A stretch of 64,000 nt of DNA from Planctomycetota bacterium (GCA_029781135.1 JAKOXH010000059.1:1-64000), one strand, 5' to 3'; shown: positions 52,903-62,299, counted from the stretch's first letter. The notes: a model not told the origin generated them from the letters alone. Program-made: numbers and translations.

Positions 52903-54177
52903 TTATTCGCGTATCTGGCCGCTTCCGTGGACCACATATTTGTAGCTAGTTAGTTCCTCAAGGCCACAAGGGCCGCGGGCATGAAACTTGTCGGTGCTGA
53001 TGCCAATCTCGGCGCCGAGGCCGAATTGGCCGCCGTCGTTGAACCGCGTGCTGGCGTTGATCATGACGGCCGAACTATCGATCCGTTGAGCAAATTCCTG
53101 CGCGGCGGTTTCATCGTTCGTGATAATTGCATCGGTGTGCTGGGAGCCGTAGCGGTTGATGTGCTCGATGGCTTCGTCCAGCGAGCCTACCACTTTCGAG
53201 GAAATGATCGGGCCCAGGTATTCGGTGGCGTAATCGGCGTCGGTTGCGGGCTTGGCTTGCGGCACGAGTTCACAGGTACGATCGTCGCCGCGGACTTCAA
53301 CGCCCCGTTCGCCGAGCATGCGACCGATGGCGGGCAGGAATTCGCCGGCCACATCGGCGTGGACGACGAGCGACTCGGCGGCATTGCAGACGCCCATCCG
53401 CTGGCACTTGCTGTTGAGCAAGATGGTTTCCGCCATGGCGAGGTCGGCAGACGAATCGACGTATACGTGACAGTTGCCGTTGAAGTGCTTGATGACCGGC
53501 ATCTTGGCTTCGGCGGCCACGCGGCGAATGAGCCCCTCGCCACCACGCGGAATGGCAAGATCGATGAACTGCGGCATGCCCAAGAATTTGCCCACGGCGG
53601 CGCGATCGGTCGTGCTGACCATCTGCACGGCGTCGGCTGGCAGGCCAACTTCTTCCGCGGCTTCCGCCAACAAGGCGACGATCGCCTGGCTCGAATGAAG
53701 GGCTTCTTTGCCACCGCGCAGGATGACGGCGTTGCCCGACTTTACGCAGATGGCGGCGGCATCGGCCGTGACGTTCGGCCGCGATTCGTAAATGAAGAAC
53801 ACGACTCCGAGCGGCACTCGGACCTTGTCGATCTGCAAACCATTGGGGCGATGCGTCGTGCGGATCACTTCTCCGATTGGGTCGGGCAAGTCGGCGATCT
53901 GTTCGAGGCCCACGGCAATCTCCTCGACACGTTTGCGATTGAGCGTGAGGCGGTCGATGGCCGCGTCCGTAAGGCCGTAACCGGGAGCGGCGGCCAAGTC
54001 GCGCGCGTTGGCGTCGATGATCTGCTGGCACTCGTCGCGCAGCAGCTCCGCCGAGCGCCGCAGCCACTGGTTCTTCACGTCGGTCGACGTGTTCGCCAAC
54101 CGCACGGCGGCACGCTTCGCACGGGCAGCGACGTCGGTGCAGTATTGATCTAAGTTGGTTTCTGTGGCGGTAGCCAT
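52903..54177 (-). CDS. proA: Glutamate-5-semialdehyde dehydrogenase
   Basis: A 424-residue gamma-glutamyl-phosphate reductase, second step of proline synthesis from glutamate. Motifs: PLGVVFFIYESRPNVTADAA (about 122-141), GGKEALHSSQAI, IPRGGEGLIRRV, and the catalytic Cys264 in MGVCNAAESLV. The start at MATATETN is chosen since the upstream extension is unrelated and repeat-derived. proB is not in the window. A repeat arm TAGGGTGGGCATCGCCCACC lies at about 54191 in the 235-bp gap (54178-54412). Confidence 0.96.
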   Translation of the reverse strand: MATATETNLDQYCTDVAARAKRAAVRLANTSTDVKNQWLRRSAELLRDECQQIIDANARDLAAAPGYGLTDAAIDRLTLNRKRVEEIAVGLEQIADLPDPIGEVIRTTHRPNGLQIDKVRVPLGVVFFIYESRPNVTADAAAICVKSGNAVILRGGKEALHSSQAIVALLAEAAEEVGLPADAVQMVSTTDRAAVGKFLGMPQFIDLAIPRGGEGLIRRVAAEAKMPVIKHFNGNCHVYVDSSADLAMAETILLNSKCQRMGVCNAAESLVVHADVAGEFLPAIGRMLGERGVEVRGDDRTCELVPQAKPATDADYATEYLGPIISSKVVGSLDEAIEHINRYGSQHTDAIITNDETAAQEFAQRIDSSAVMINASTRFNDGGQFGLGAEIGISTDKFHARGPCGLEELTSYKYVVHGSGQIRE

Positions 54178-54412
54178 AACACAGTTCTTGTAGGGTGGGC
54201 ATCGCCCACCACCGATCGGTCGCACTTCGTGAAACAGCGATCGCCAGGTAGCGCAGTGCGATTTCTGTAGCGAACCCATTAAGTATCGATAAATTCACGA
54301 CTTGCGTCAATGTTGGCTTGCTGGGGTGCCAACGCTTCTGGTCGATTGAAGAGACGTGCAAAAGCAGCGATTTGGTGGGTTGACGTAGGTCACACCAACC
54401 GAAACGGTTGGG

Positions 54413-55309
54413 CTATTTAAGACCGCCGGTTGTCTCGAAGACCAGGAGCGCTTCGCGGACCAGGCGAACGTCGTGGACGCGAAGAACTTGGATGCCCTGA
54501 ACCGCGAGGCTCAGCGACGCCCACACCGTGGCATTCAGGCGGTCGCCCTCATTGTCGCCGATCAGCTTGCCCAAAAACCCTTTGCGCGAGTGGCCGACCA
54601 GGATCGGGCAGCCGAGCGTATGGAAGCGATAGCAATGGCGCATGAGCGCGACGTTGTGTTCGCGCGTCTTGCCGAAGCCGATGCCGGGGTCGAGGCAGAT
54701 GCGATCGCGCGGGATGCCGGCGGTTTCGAGCGCATCCCGCCGCTGGCGCAGGTATTCGCGGACTTCGGCAACGACGTCGGTGTAGGTGGGATTGACCTGC
54801 ATTGTTTGCGGCGTGCCCTGCATGTGCATCGCACACACGCCGACGCCGGTTTGGGCCGCGAGCCGTACCATCCCGGCGTCGCCCGTGAGGCCGGTGACAT
54901 CGTTGATGATCTCGGCCCCAGCTTCGATGGCTGCGCTGGCGACTGCTGCTTTGCTGGTGTCGATGGAAATCGGCACATTCACTACTCGGGCGAGTTGTTC
55001 GACAATGGGTACGACGCGGTTCATTTCTTCGTCGACGGCAACCGGCTGCGAATAGGGCCGCGTGCTTTCGCCGCCAATGTCGAGGATGTCGGCACCATCG
55101 GCCACCAATTGCAGCCCATGAGCAACGGCGGCCGCGGTATCAAAAAACTCCCCGCCATCGGAGAAGCTGTCGGGCGTCACATTGAGAATGCCCATCAACA
55201 ATGGCCACCGCGGGAACTCAAGCACCCGCGTTCGCAATCGCCACAACGGAGCGCGCAATGCAATTCTGTTGATCGATGCGCCAGCAGATTGATCCGCGTC
55301 CGAATGCAT
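54413..55309 (-). CDS. folP: Dihydropteroate synthase
   Basis: A 298-residue TIM-barrel enzyme joining 6-hydroxymethyl-dihydropterin pyrophosphate with p-aminobenzoate in folate synthesis; the target of sulfonamides. Signatures are MGILNVTPDSFSDGG (39-53), DIGGESTRPYS, ISIDTSKAAVASAA, EIINDVTG, DPGIGFGKTREHN and GHSRKGFLG. An extra 30 N-terminal residues precede the barrel. Upstream of it lies a repeat-filled gap and then the LptE-like gene on the same strand. Confidence 0.96.
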   Translation of the reverse strand: MHSDADQSAGASINRIALRAPLWRLRTRVLEFPRWPLLMGILNVTPDSFSDGGEFFDTAAAVAHGLQLVADGADILDIGGESTRPYSQPVAVDEEMNRVVPIVEQLARVVNVPISIDTSKAAVASAAIEAGAEIINDVTGLTGDAGMVRLAAQTGVGVCAMHMQGTPQTMQVNPTYTDVVAEVREYLRQRRDALETAGIPRDRICLDPGIGFGKTREHNVALMRHCYRFHTLGCPILVGHSRKGFLGKLIGDNEGDRLNATVWASLSLAVQGIQVLRVHDVRLVREALLVFETTGGLK

Positions 55310-55360
55310 TCATGTAGCGTAACCGGTCGTCCAAGTTGTTGCCACAAGCTTCCTGCATCC

Positions 55361-55557
55361 GGCAGGGCCGATCAGTTTTTCACATTGAGCCCGAAGTGTG
55401 GCATGCTCTCGCGCAGCGTGAGCAGCAAATCGCTCGAGAAACATGGCCACGTCGGAGTACCTCCGAGGCCATGCCACCCTGCCGTCGACAGAGTCATTGC
55501 CACCAGCCCCGCATCCTGCCCCAGCTCCAAGCCCCCAGCCCCAAGCCCCCAGCACTC
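55361..55557. repeat. Inverted copy of the 23.9-kb repeat plus G-rich tail
   Basis: 55361-55492 is the inverted copy of the element at 23893-24018, with the same short open frame. 55503-55557 adds CCCCAGCTCCAAGCCCCCAG-type units, the complement of the repeats inside FkbM and carA; these end at the LptE-like stop codon. Confidence 0.85.
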
Positions 55558-56059
55558 ACCACGGTGCTTCCATCGAGGCCACGATTTGCTGCGCCAGCCG
55601 CTGAATCGCCTGTTGCTGGGCGGTGGCGACCGATTGGCCCGCCTCGGGAATCAAATTCGAGGTGGCGTTCATCAGCACAAGTTCTGGCGGAATGGCGAGG
55701 GATTGCGCCGGTCCCAATGGTTGCCGACGACGATTGAGCCAAGTTACCTTGGCGTGAATTTCCGTCTCTGAAACGCGCGGATCATCGTACGCATTTTTGA
55801 CGAGTGTTTTCCGTGTGTCGCGAACGAGCTGCACCGAGAGCACGCTATCGGCATCGGGCGTGCTGACGACTTTGTACGGCGTTTTGAGTTCGATCTCTTT
55901 ATCAACAGCTTCGGTCAAGCGTTCTCCCAGATCGCGACGGTAACTTTCCGAGTCGATCATGGGCACGTAAACCGTGGCGACATCCGGGGCATAGAGCGAA
56001 CCCGTGCCGACTTGATAGCCAATGCAGCCGGCGGATGCGAACATCAACACGCAGGCCAT
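55556..56059 (-). CDS. LptE-like LPS-assembly lipoprotein
   Basis: About 167 residues. A lipobox (FASAGC) sits close to the N-terminus, followed by GYQVGTGSLYAPDVATVYVP then MIDSESYRRDLGERLTEAVD, the pattern of planctomycete LptE-like proteins (compare E. coli LptE GFHLR..). LptE plugs the LptD barrel that puts lipopolysaccharide on the surface. The start at MACVLMF is only a minimum: the open frame runs to 56248, but that part translates nested dispersed repeats (56072-56294). The true start may be a rarer codon between these. lptD is not in view. Confidence 0.6.
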   Translation of the reverse strand: MACVLMFASAGCIGYQVGTGSLYAPDVATVYVPMIDSESYRRDLGERLTEAVDKEIELKTPYKVVSTPDADSVLSVQLVRDTRKTLVKNAYDDPRVSETEIHAKVTWLNRRRQPLGPAQSLAIPPELVLMNATSNLIPEAGQSVATAQQQAIQRLAQQIVASMEAPW

Positions 56060-56071
56060 GCCAAGCAGGGT

Positions 56072-56294
56072 CTCACGCCAAGACGCAAAGACGCAAAGAA
56101 GGGATTTCCTAGCAGCATGTTGAAAAAGTGGACTGGCTCGCGGTCCGTCGACGAAAACGTCGGCGATTTGCTGTTTCGCGAGCGTACCTGTCCCCTTTTT
56201 CAACGGCCTGCTGGGGCCAGTGTGAGTTGAAGGTGAATTCCGGACCATATTAATTCACCCCTTGCTGACTTTGCGCCTTGGCGCCTTGGCGTGA
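56072..56294. repeat. Nested hairpins upstream of the LptE-like gene
   Basis: Outer arms CTCACGCCAAGACGCAAAGA and GCGCCTTGGCGCCTTGGCGT; inner arms AGCAGCATGTTGAAAAAG (from about 56112) and CTTTTTCAACGGCCTGCTGG (from about 56197). They occupy the 5' region and probably the leader of the LptE-like gene. The outer family also lies at 25607-25705. Confidence 0.8.
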
Positions 56295-56319
56295 GCCAAA
56301 ACAAATTGCGCGGTGCCCA

Positions 56320-57753
56320 CTACTTCATTATCGTGGGGTTTGCATTGCTGTCGGTGGTGCCGTTCTTATCGGGTACTTCGGCCAGGCGCGTGCCGCCGTT
56401 CTGCAATTCGGGAATGCGCGCTACCCGGGTCCGTTCGCGGCTTTCCGGCAAGCGGTCGACGATAAATGCCAGTTTCTTGGCCGGTTCATCGGGCTCGCCG
56501 GCAATCGCGGCCGTACGTTCGCGGGCTTGTTTGGCGATGTCGGTATCGGGGTATTTGCGGATGACCTCGGCGTAATAGAACTTAGCGGCGCCGTATTCAG
56601 CTTTCTTATCGTAGTATGCCGCCATCCGGTAATCGCGACTGGCAATTTCCTGGTTCAATTGGGCTTCGACCGTCACGAGTCGATCTTTTTCTTCCTTGCT
56701 GAGGCGACCCGAGAACTGCGAATTGAGCTGTTTGACTAAGACTTTCGCTTCTTCCAGCGGGGTGCCATCGTAGTCTTCACCCTGGTATTTGCGCAGTTTC
56801 GCCTGTAGACCGAGCAGATGGGCCTCGAACTGCAGTTCGCTGCGCGGATACTCGCTCCGCAGCAGTCCATAATTGTAATCGGCCTCTTCGAAGCGCCCGC
56901 GTTTGAAGTAGACATTCGCGGTGGCCATGATCGCGTCGTCAGCCCGCGGGCCCGTGGGATCGTTCAGTCGAATGCTCTCGTACGCCTTGATCGCGTGGCC
57001 GATCGTATCGAACCACGGCCGCGTCTTGTCGTAAACATTTGGCGTCAGCGGCCAGTGCGGATTCTGCTCGTCGCGTTTTTCCCAGTACTGGGCGATCTTC
57101 CATTCGCGGTCGATGACCGTGTCGAGGTACTTCGTGTTGGCGAATTCTTTCACGAGTGCGTCGTAAGCATCGCGGGCTTTGATGTACCGGTCGTCGAAGA
57201 AGTAGCTTTCGGCGAGCATGAACATTGCATCTTGCTCAATCGGCGAGTGTGGACCACGAGAGACGGCGGTACTAAAGTGCTCGGCCGCCGCCTTGTAGTT
57301 CTTTTCGCGGAAGAGCCGATCGCCTTCCTTGTATTCGCTCTTGGCATACTCTTCATTGGGTCCCAGGCCGACGGCAGCCTTCATCTTGTCGTACTGCACC
57401 TTCGGGTCGAGGCCGGGGATCAAACCGGTTTCCTTGGATTCATCGTTTGCTTCCAAAACACTTTCGACGGGCGCGGGCGCGGCGATCGGCCGGCCATTGC
57501 CATCGAAGTAACCCTCAACGCCTTCGACTTTGTAGCCCTTGCCAGGTTCGAACGTGGCGTTACTTTTGTTCTTCTTCCACCACTGGGCGGAACCGACACC
57601 ATCGTCGGCCGCTTTTGTGCTCCAAGGCCAAGCCGCATGGGCAGCTCGTGGCAAATTGGCCGCGCCGCACATCACCGTGGCGATAAGCAAAACATTCAAC
57701 CACGCGCGAGCGCGAATCGGGCCGAAGTGCGGCATCGAATATCCTATACCCAT
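56320..57753 (-). CDS. BamD-like TPR outer-membrane assembly protein
   Basis: A 477-residue exported protein with a signal sequence (LNVLLIATVMCGAANLPRAA). Tandem TPR/Sel-like helices cover about 125-420: YKEGDRLFREKNYKAAAEHF, AMFMLAESYFFDDRYIKARD, AKFYYAEVIRKYPDTDIAKQ. The pattern of FKNYKxAxxxF with AxFxLAExYF fits BamD/YbgF-like scaffold proteins of the BAM complex that fold outer-membrane barrels. It is much longer than E. coli BamD (245), so it may combine extra TPRs. No lipobox is obvious. Followed on the same strand by the LptE-like gene, suggesting an envelope-biogenesis pair. Confidence 0.62.
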   Translation of the reverse strand: MGIGYSMPHFGPIRARAWLNVLLIATVMCGAANLPRAAHAAWPWSTKAADDGVGSAQWWKKNKSNATFEPGKGYKVEGVEGYFDGNGRPIAAPAPVESVLEANDESKETGLIPGLDPKVQYDKMKAAVGLGPNEEYAKSEYKEGDRLFREKNYKAAAEHFSTAVSRGPHSPIEQDAMFMLAESYFFDDRYIKARDAYDALVKEFANTKYLDTVIDREWKIAQYWEKRDEQNPHWPLTPNVYDKTRPWFDTIGHAIKAYESIRLNDPTGPRADDAIMATANVYFKRGRFEEADYNYGLLRSEYPRSELQFEAHLLGLQAKLRKYQGEDYDGTPLEEAKVLVKQLNSQFSGRLSKEEKDRLVTVEAQLNQEIASRDYRMAAYYDKKAEYGAAKFYYAEVIRKYPDTDIAKQARERTAAIAGEPDEPAKKLAFIVDRLPESRERTRVARIPELQNGGTRLAEVPDKNGTTDSNANPTIMK

Positions 57754-57910
57754 ACGGGAAGACCGAGCGCGGAGTGAGACTTTTCCGGAGGACGAGGGCG
57801 GAAAACTACGCGGAATGCTAGCGCGCCGTCAAGAGCAACGCGGCCACGATGAACGTACATTTCGCTAGCGGTGCAGGCAATTATCCAAGCGTTTGATCGG
57901 TTCAATTTCT

Positions 57911-58044
57911 ATGCGGTACACGGGTGCGACTGAATCGTTTAACCCGGAGCCAACGGCGACGGCGTTGCACGCAAAATGCTTCCGTCGCCGTTGGCTCCGG
58001 GTTAAACGAAAACGTCTCAATTCTGATTGCGAGAGGTATATCTG
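57911..58044. repeat. Inverted copy of the 32.6-kb repeat
   Basis: The 73-bp hairpin core 57936-58008 (CGTTTAACCCGGAGCCAACG and its complement) is flanked by GTACCGCATAG-like and GCGAGAGGTATA sequence. Compared with 32571-32699 the unit is reversed. The gap 57754-58058 contains nothing else recognisable. Confidence 0.85.
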
Positions 58045-58058
58045 CCAGCACAATGGCC

Positions 58059-59357
58059 TTACACCGCTTCCAGCGATTCCTTCCGCACGCGTTCCAGCCG
58101 CACGCGGTTTACGCGGCGGCGACTGGCTTCGAGCACAGTGACGCGAACCGCATCTTGCCAGGTAAGTGATTCGCCGACCGTGGGCACGCGGCCAAATTCG
58201 GTGAAGACGAAGCCGCCAATTGTGTCGAAATCTTCTTCCTCGGGCAGGCCAAAGGCCATGATTTCATTGATCTCATCGACATGAGCGCGGCCCAGGGCCT
58301 CGCAGGTGTCATCATCAATCTTGCGGACTTCATCTTCGGATTTCTGATCGTACTCATCGTCGATTTCACCGACGATTTCTTCGAGGACGTCTTCAATCGT
58401 TACAAGGCCCGAGACGCCGGCGAACTCATCGAGCACCACCGCGACGTGCGTGCGGCTCTTTTGGAAGAGTTTCAATAGATCATCGACCGGCTTCGTTTCG
58501 GGCACGAATAATGGCTTGCGCAGTAGTTCGACCAGCGGCCTCGGCTGCTGGCCCGCTGGCTTGGTCAGTTCTGGGAGCAAGTCTTTGCTGTAGAGTATGC
58601 CGACGATTTCGTCGCGCGTTTCGCCATAGACGGGGACGCGGGTATGGCCAGACTCGACGATGTTCTCAATGATTTCATCCCACGGCGTTTCGACATGAAT
58701 CATGTTGATTTCGGTGCGCGGCGTCATGATGTGCGAGACGGTTGCGTCGCCCAACTCGATCACGCCTTCGATCATTTCGCGGGCTTCTTCCTCGAGCAGG
58801 CCTTCGCGATGACCTTCACTGACGATCGTGCGGATTTCTTCCTCGAACGTGTCTTCATTGGCTTCGTGGGGCGGGCGACCGGCGAGCCGATGAAGCAAAG
58901 CATCGACGATACCGGCGGCCCACACGAGCGGCGTCGCGAGCCTGCCGACGAAACTCCACAAGGGCCAACTCCAGTACAGGAATTTGGCCGAACCGATGCG
59001 CGACATCGACCAAGGAAGCCAAACCGTCAAGACGGCGACAACCTGGCCGAATATCAGTGCAGTCAAAAGCAGCGCGAGAAGAGGCTGTTGGAAAGTTGAC
59101 GCGAAAGACCGCCAGGCCCACGTGGTGCCTGCGCTGACGGCCAGTACCGCGAACATCATGGCGAACATTTCCACGCCCAGGGCGACATTTTCGTGTTCGT
59201 GCAGGATTGCCGTAAACCGCTCGGGCGTTTGCCGAGCCTGGCAAAGTTCTTCGAGTTCGTGCCGCGAGAAAGAGTGGAGTGCGCGCGCGGCGATGGCGGC
59301 CGCACTGGCGGCGACGAGACTTGCAATTGCCAGCCAGAAATACGCGTCGGCAATCAC
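58059..59357 (-). CDS. CNNM/CorC-family membrane protein with CBS domains
   Basis: A 432-residue hemolysin-C-type protein. Residues of about 1-170 form a DUF21/CNNM transmembrane domain (helices near 5-27, 60-80, 95-115); a paired CBS domain follows at about 205-325 (MTPRTEINMIHV, RVPVYGETRDEIVGILYSKD, VVLDEFAGVSGLVTIEDVLE), then a CorC_HlyC domain. Such proteins act in Mg2+ or Co2+ export. The first 4 bp overlap ybeY's stop. It closes the phoH / 7TM-HD / ybeY cluster. Confidence 0.9.
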   Translation of the reverse strand: MIADAYFWLAIASLVAASAAAIAARALHSFSRHELEELCQARQTPERFTAILHEHENVALGVEMFAMMFAVLAVSAGTTWAWRSFASTFQQPLLALLLTALIFGQVVAVLTVWLPWSMSRIGSAKFLYWSWPLWSFVGRLATPLVWAAGIVDALLHRLAGRPPHEANEDTFEEEIRTIVSEGHREGLLEEEAREMIEGVIELGDATVSHIMTPRTEINMIHVETPWDEIIENIVESGHTRVPVYGETRDEIVGILYSKDLLPELTKPAGQQPRPLVELLRKPLFVPETKPVDDLLKLFQKSRTHVAVVLDEFAGVSGLVTIEDVLEEIVGEIDDEYDQKSEDEVRKIDDDTCEALGRAHVDEINEIMAFGLPEEEDFDTIGGFVFTEFGRVPTVGESLTWQDAVRVTVLEASRRRVNRVRLERVRKESLEAV

Positions 59358-59899
59358 TGGCGTTTCGCTCCCTCGGGCAACTCTTTAGGCTCCTCGTCGG
59401 AATCGACACTCTCGCAACAGCCGCCGTGGAAAGAAGCGTCCCAGCCGAATTCGCTAAGAAAGCGTGCTTCGGCAATGCGCATTTGTTGGGCATCGGCAGG
59501 TGTCTTATCGCGATAGCCGACCAGATGCAGCAGGCCGTGGATCACATACAAAAGTTGCTCGGCGGCGGGAGTACAGCCCAGCTCCGTCGCGGCGGCCGCT
59601 GCCGTATCGGCACTGATAATCACTTCGCCTTCCAAGTGGCTGCCATCATCTTGCAGGGCGAAGCTCAGCACGTCGGTCGGCCAGTCGTGGTTGAGAAATT
59701 GGCGATTGAGTTCGTGGATCGTCGGGTCATCGACGACGGCCAAACTGATCATGGCGGAACAGAAATCCGATTCTCGCAGAACGGCGAGTGCCGCCGCCAC
59801 GAGTTGCTCCTCATCGACCGCATGCTGCGACTGGCCATTCGAGAGCAGTACCTCGAATCGGTCGGGACAAGCAGCTTCAGTAGGGATTTCTTCGAACAT
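59354..59899 (-). CDS. ybeY: Endoribonuclease YbeY
   Basis: A 181-residue metal-dependent RNase that matures 16S rRNA 3' ends. It shows HDWPTDVLSFALQDD (71-85), GEVIISADTA and the metal motif HGLLHLVGYRD (121-131). The first two His ligands (121, 125) are present, while the position of the third His of E. coli YbeY is Asp131; an Asp there is acceptable for zinc. A 40-residue acidic tail follows. Overlaps the CorC-type gene by 4 bp. Confidence 0.93.
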   Translation of the reverse strand: MFEEIPTEAACPDRFEVLLSNGQSQHAVDEEQLVAAALAVLRESDFCSAMISLAVVDDPTIHELNRQFLNHDWPTDVLSFALQDDGSHLEGEVIISADTAAAAATELGCTPAAEQLLYVIHGLLHLVGYRDKTPADAQQMRIAEARFLSEFGWDASFHGGCCESVDSDEEPKELPEGAKRQ

Positions 59900-59915
59900 G
59901 ATGTGGTGGTGGACG

Positions 59916-59996
59916 GGTGAGTAAGTGAGTAGGTGAGTAGGTAAATCAAAACATCCACTTACTCACCTATTCACTTACTCACCTACCTACCTCTTT
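59916..59996. repeat. Tandem GTGAGTA/CTCACTTA repeat between ybeY and 7TM-HD gene
   Basis: GGTGAGTAAGTGAGTAGGTG and the inverted ACTCACCTATTCACTTACTC fold back on each other. Related CTCACTGACTCACCTACTC sequence is near 340-366, and CCCCTACTCCACTCC near 32705. Confidence 0.75.
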
Positions 59997-59998
59997 GC

Positions 59999-62281
59999 CT
60001 ACGCCGTTTCCTGGTCCGGATATTTTACCCGGCCGTGGTACACGGCGGTGAGCGATTTTACGAGGCTATCGCCGACGCGGCGAACTTCTTCGAGCGTGAG
60101 GCCGCATTCGTCGAACTGGCCATCGAGCAGGCGTTTGCGGCTGATGTCTTCCACAAGGCTTTCGATGCGCGACGGCGTGGGTTCAACCAGCACGCGGCTC
60201 GCGCTTTCAACGGCATCGGCCAGCATCAGGATACCGGCCTCTTTCGTTTGCGGTTTGGGCCCAGGGTAGCGGAACGAGCTTTCGTCGACCTCGCCGCCGT
60301 TGGGGTCGGTCTTCTTGCTATCGCTCGCCTGGCGGTAGAAGTACTCGACCAGTGTCGTGCCGTGGTGCTGCTGGATGAAATCGATGATCGGCTCCGGAAT
60401 CTTCGCCTGCCGGGCAAGATCGGCGCCGTCCTTCACGTGGGCAATGATCACGAGCGTACTCATCGCCGGCATGAGCGAACGGTGGCGGTTATCGCCCTGC
60501 CCTTGATTCTCAATGAAATAGCCCGGCTTGAGCATTTTGCCGATGTCGTGGAAGTACGCCCCCACGCGTACCAGCAAGCCACGTGCGCCAATGGATTCGG
60601 CGGCCGCTTCCGCCAAGGAAGCCACTGTGATCGAGTGATTGTACGTGCCGGGGGCGCGGCGAATCAGCTCTTGCAACAGGGGGTGAGCCGGGTCGCCCAG
60701 TTCGATGAGGCTGAGGTCGGTTTGGACGTTGAACGCGCGCTCGACCATCGGCAACAGGCAGGTCATCAGCGAGCCCGCGATCACCGACCAGAGCGCCAGT
60801 TGGCCGGCCGTTTTCAGCGTCACGGCGATGGGGTCGCCCACGATGGTTCCGACGCCCAGGGTCGTCAGCGCCGCTACGATCGCGGTGACGAAGCCTACGG
60901 AGAGCAATTTGCTGCGGCTGCGCACGCGGCCGAGCAGCAAAATAGCACCCGACGTGGTGGCCATTAAAATGACCATTTCGCCCAGGTCGTGTCCGAGTGC
61001 AATCACGGCGATTAGCGTCACCGCCGCTGAAAGCAACAGCGCGAATACCTGCTCATAGGCGATCGCCACGGTCATGCCGAACAGAATCAGCGAAACAGTT
61101 TCGGCCCGCCAGTCGTTGCTGGCAATTTCGATGAGTGCCACGGTGACAACAACCAATGCCAATAGTGTTGCGAGGCGACTCAAGTCATCCACGATTTGTG
61201 GATGACGATGATGCAGGTAAAAGCCGCACAAAATAAGGAGCGCGGTGTACATTCCCAGCACGGCCAGGGCATGCAGGGCATCGGCGGACAGCGGTCGTTT
61301 GTTCATTTCCGACGCGTATTCCAGCCGCAGTTTGTTGAGTGCGGCTTCCTCGACGAGAAGTGGCTTGCCCTTTTCGTCGAAAGCGTGCGCTAACACGGTG
61401 CCTACCGTGAACTTCTGCATCTGCGGCTTCACTTCCGCGGCTCGTTCTTTTTGCTCTTTGCGGGTCGCGTCGACGTTCAGTTTTAGCGTGGTCGTGGTCG
61501 AGAGTTGCGACTTTAGCCAGGCGAAAATGCGGTCGGCAACGTCGGTGGAAGGCATGTTGCTGGCGAGCGTCTTCTGCAATTGGGAAACCACGTTTTCAAC
61601 GAGCACATCGCTGACCGGCACATTGCGCGTGAACTTGTCATCGGTTCGCACGGGATGCACCGAGATCGTCTTTTCGTTGGCATCGTGCTGGGGCGGTAAC
61701 TTTTCGATAAGACCTTTATCTAGGAGTGGCGCAAAGGTCTCCTTGAGAGCTGTTTTGAATTTATCGAGTGCCCCTGGCGCGGCCAGAGCGTCGTGAAACT
61801 TTTGAAATTGCTGCTCGCGTTCTGGGCCGGTCGGTTCCGGGGTGCCTTCCGCCAAGGGCAGGCGGAAAGTACTCCACAGCGCCGCAACGTCAGTAAACTT
61901 CTTGGCGGCCACCAGTTCGGTTACATCATTTTCCAGCTTGGCCCGAAGCTGGTCTAATTGCGCCGGATCATGGTCATAAGTGGCGATCGCCAATTTACGA
62001 GCCTGATCGCGGGCCTTATCGGTGGCGGCCGGGTCTTCCTGCTCGAATTCGGTGCGGGCAACAATATCGCGCTGGGGCACATCGCCCAGATGATACGGCA
62101 TCGGCGGCGCCCAACCGCGGGTGATCGCGAGCAACAGCAGTGCCGAAATGCTGCACATCGCGACGCGCACCAGCACATGCCCCCGGCGCAAATGCCCCAG
62201 CAAGCTGCCCATCACACCAGGCGGCAACTCCACCGAGGTGACGCGATCAATGCGCCGTTTCTTTTTGCTGCCCGTACTCAT
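59999..62281 (-). CDS. 7TM-HD family phosphodiesterase (PgpH/YqfF-like)
   Basis: A 760-residue inner-membrane protein. The first hydrophobic helix (about 38-55) is followed by a periplasmic 7TMR-HDED domain (about 60-340), then seven transmembrane helices (about 345-530), and a cytosolic HD domain. The HD metal motif is in GAYFHDIGKMLKPGYFIENQ (near 575). In Firmicutes PgpH hydrolyses cyclic di-AMP; the substrate in Planctomycetes is not proven. It lies between phoH and ybeY, an arrangement shared with many bacteria. Confidence 0.9.
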   Translation of the reverse strand: MSTGSKKKRRIDRVTSVELPPGVMGSLLGHLRRGHVLVRVAMCSISALLLLAITRGWAPPMPYHLGDVPQRDIVARTEFEQEDPAATDKARDQARKLAIATYDHDPAQLDQLRAKLENDVTELVAAKKFTDVAALWSTFRLPLAEGTPEPTGPEREQQFQKFHDALAAPGALDKFKTALKETFAPLLDKGLIEKLPPQHDANEKTISVHPVRTDDKFTRNVPVSDVLVENVVSQLQKTLASNMPSTDVADRIFAWLKSQLSTTTTLKLNVDATRKEQKERAAEVKPQMQKFTVGTVLAHAFDEKGKPLLVEEAALNKLRLEYASEMNKRPLSADALHALAVLGMYTALLILCGFYLHHRHPQIVDDLSRLATLLALVVVTVALIEIASNDWRAETVSLILFGMTVAIAYEQVFALLLSAAVTLIAVIALGHDLGEMVILMATTSGAILLLGRVRSRSKLLSVGFVTAIVAALTTLGVGTIVGDPIAVTLKTAGQLALWSVIAGSLMTCLLPMVERAFNVQTDLSLIELGDPAHPLLQELIRRAPGTYNHSITVASLAEAAAESIGARGLLVRVGAYFHDIGKMLKPGYFIENQGQGDNRHRSLMPAMSTLVIIAHVKDGADLARQAKIPEPIIDFIQQHHGTTLVEYFYRQASDSKKTDPNGGEVDESSFRYPGPKPQTKEAGILMLADAVESASRVLVEPTPSRIESLVEDISRKRLLDGQFDECGLTLEEVRRVGDSLVKSLTAVYHGRVKYPDQETA

Positions 62282-62299
62282 GGCGGTTGTGAGAAGTAT

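Noticed and set aside
52981..54153. A 390-codon plus frame opposite proA
   Set aside because: Antisense of proA with no motifs of its own.
59916..59996. CTCAC-type tandem repeat as an origin of replication
   Set aside because: No DnaA boxes or dnaA/dnaN genes; it is a fold-back repeat of a family also seen near 340.
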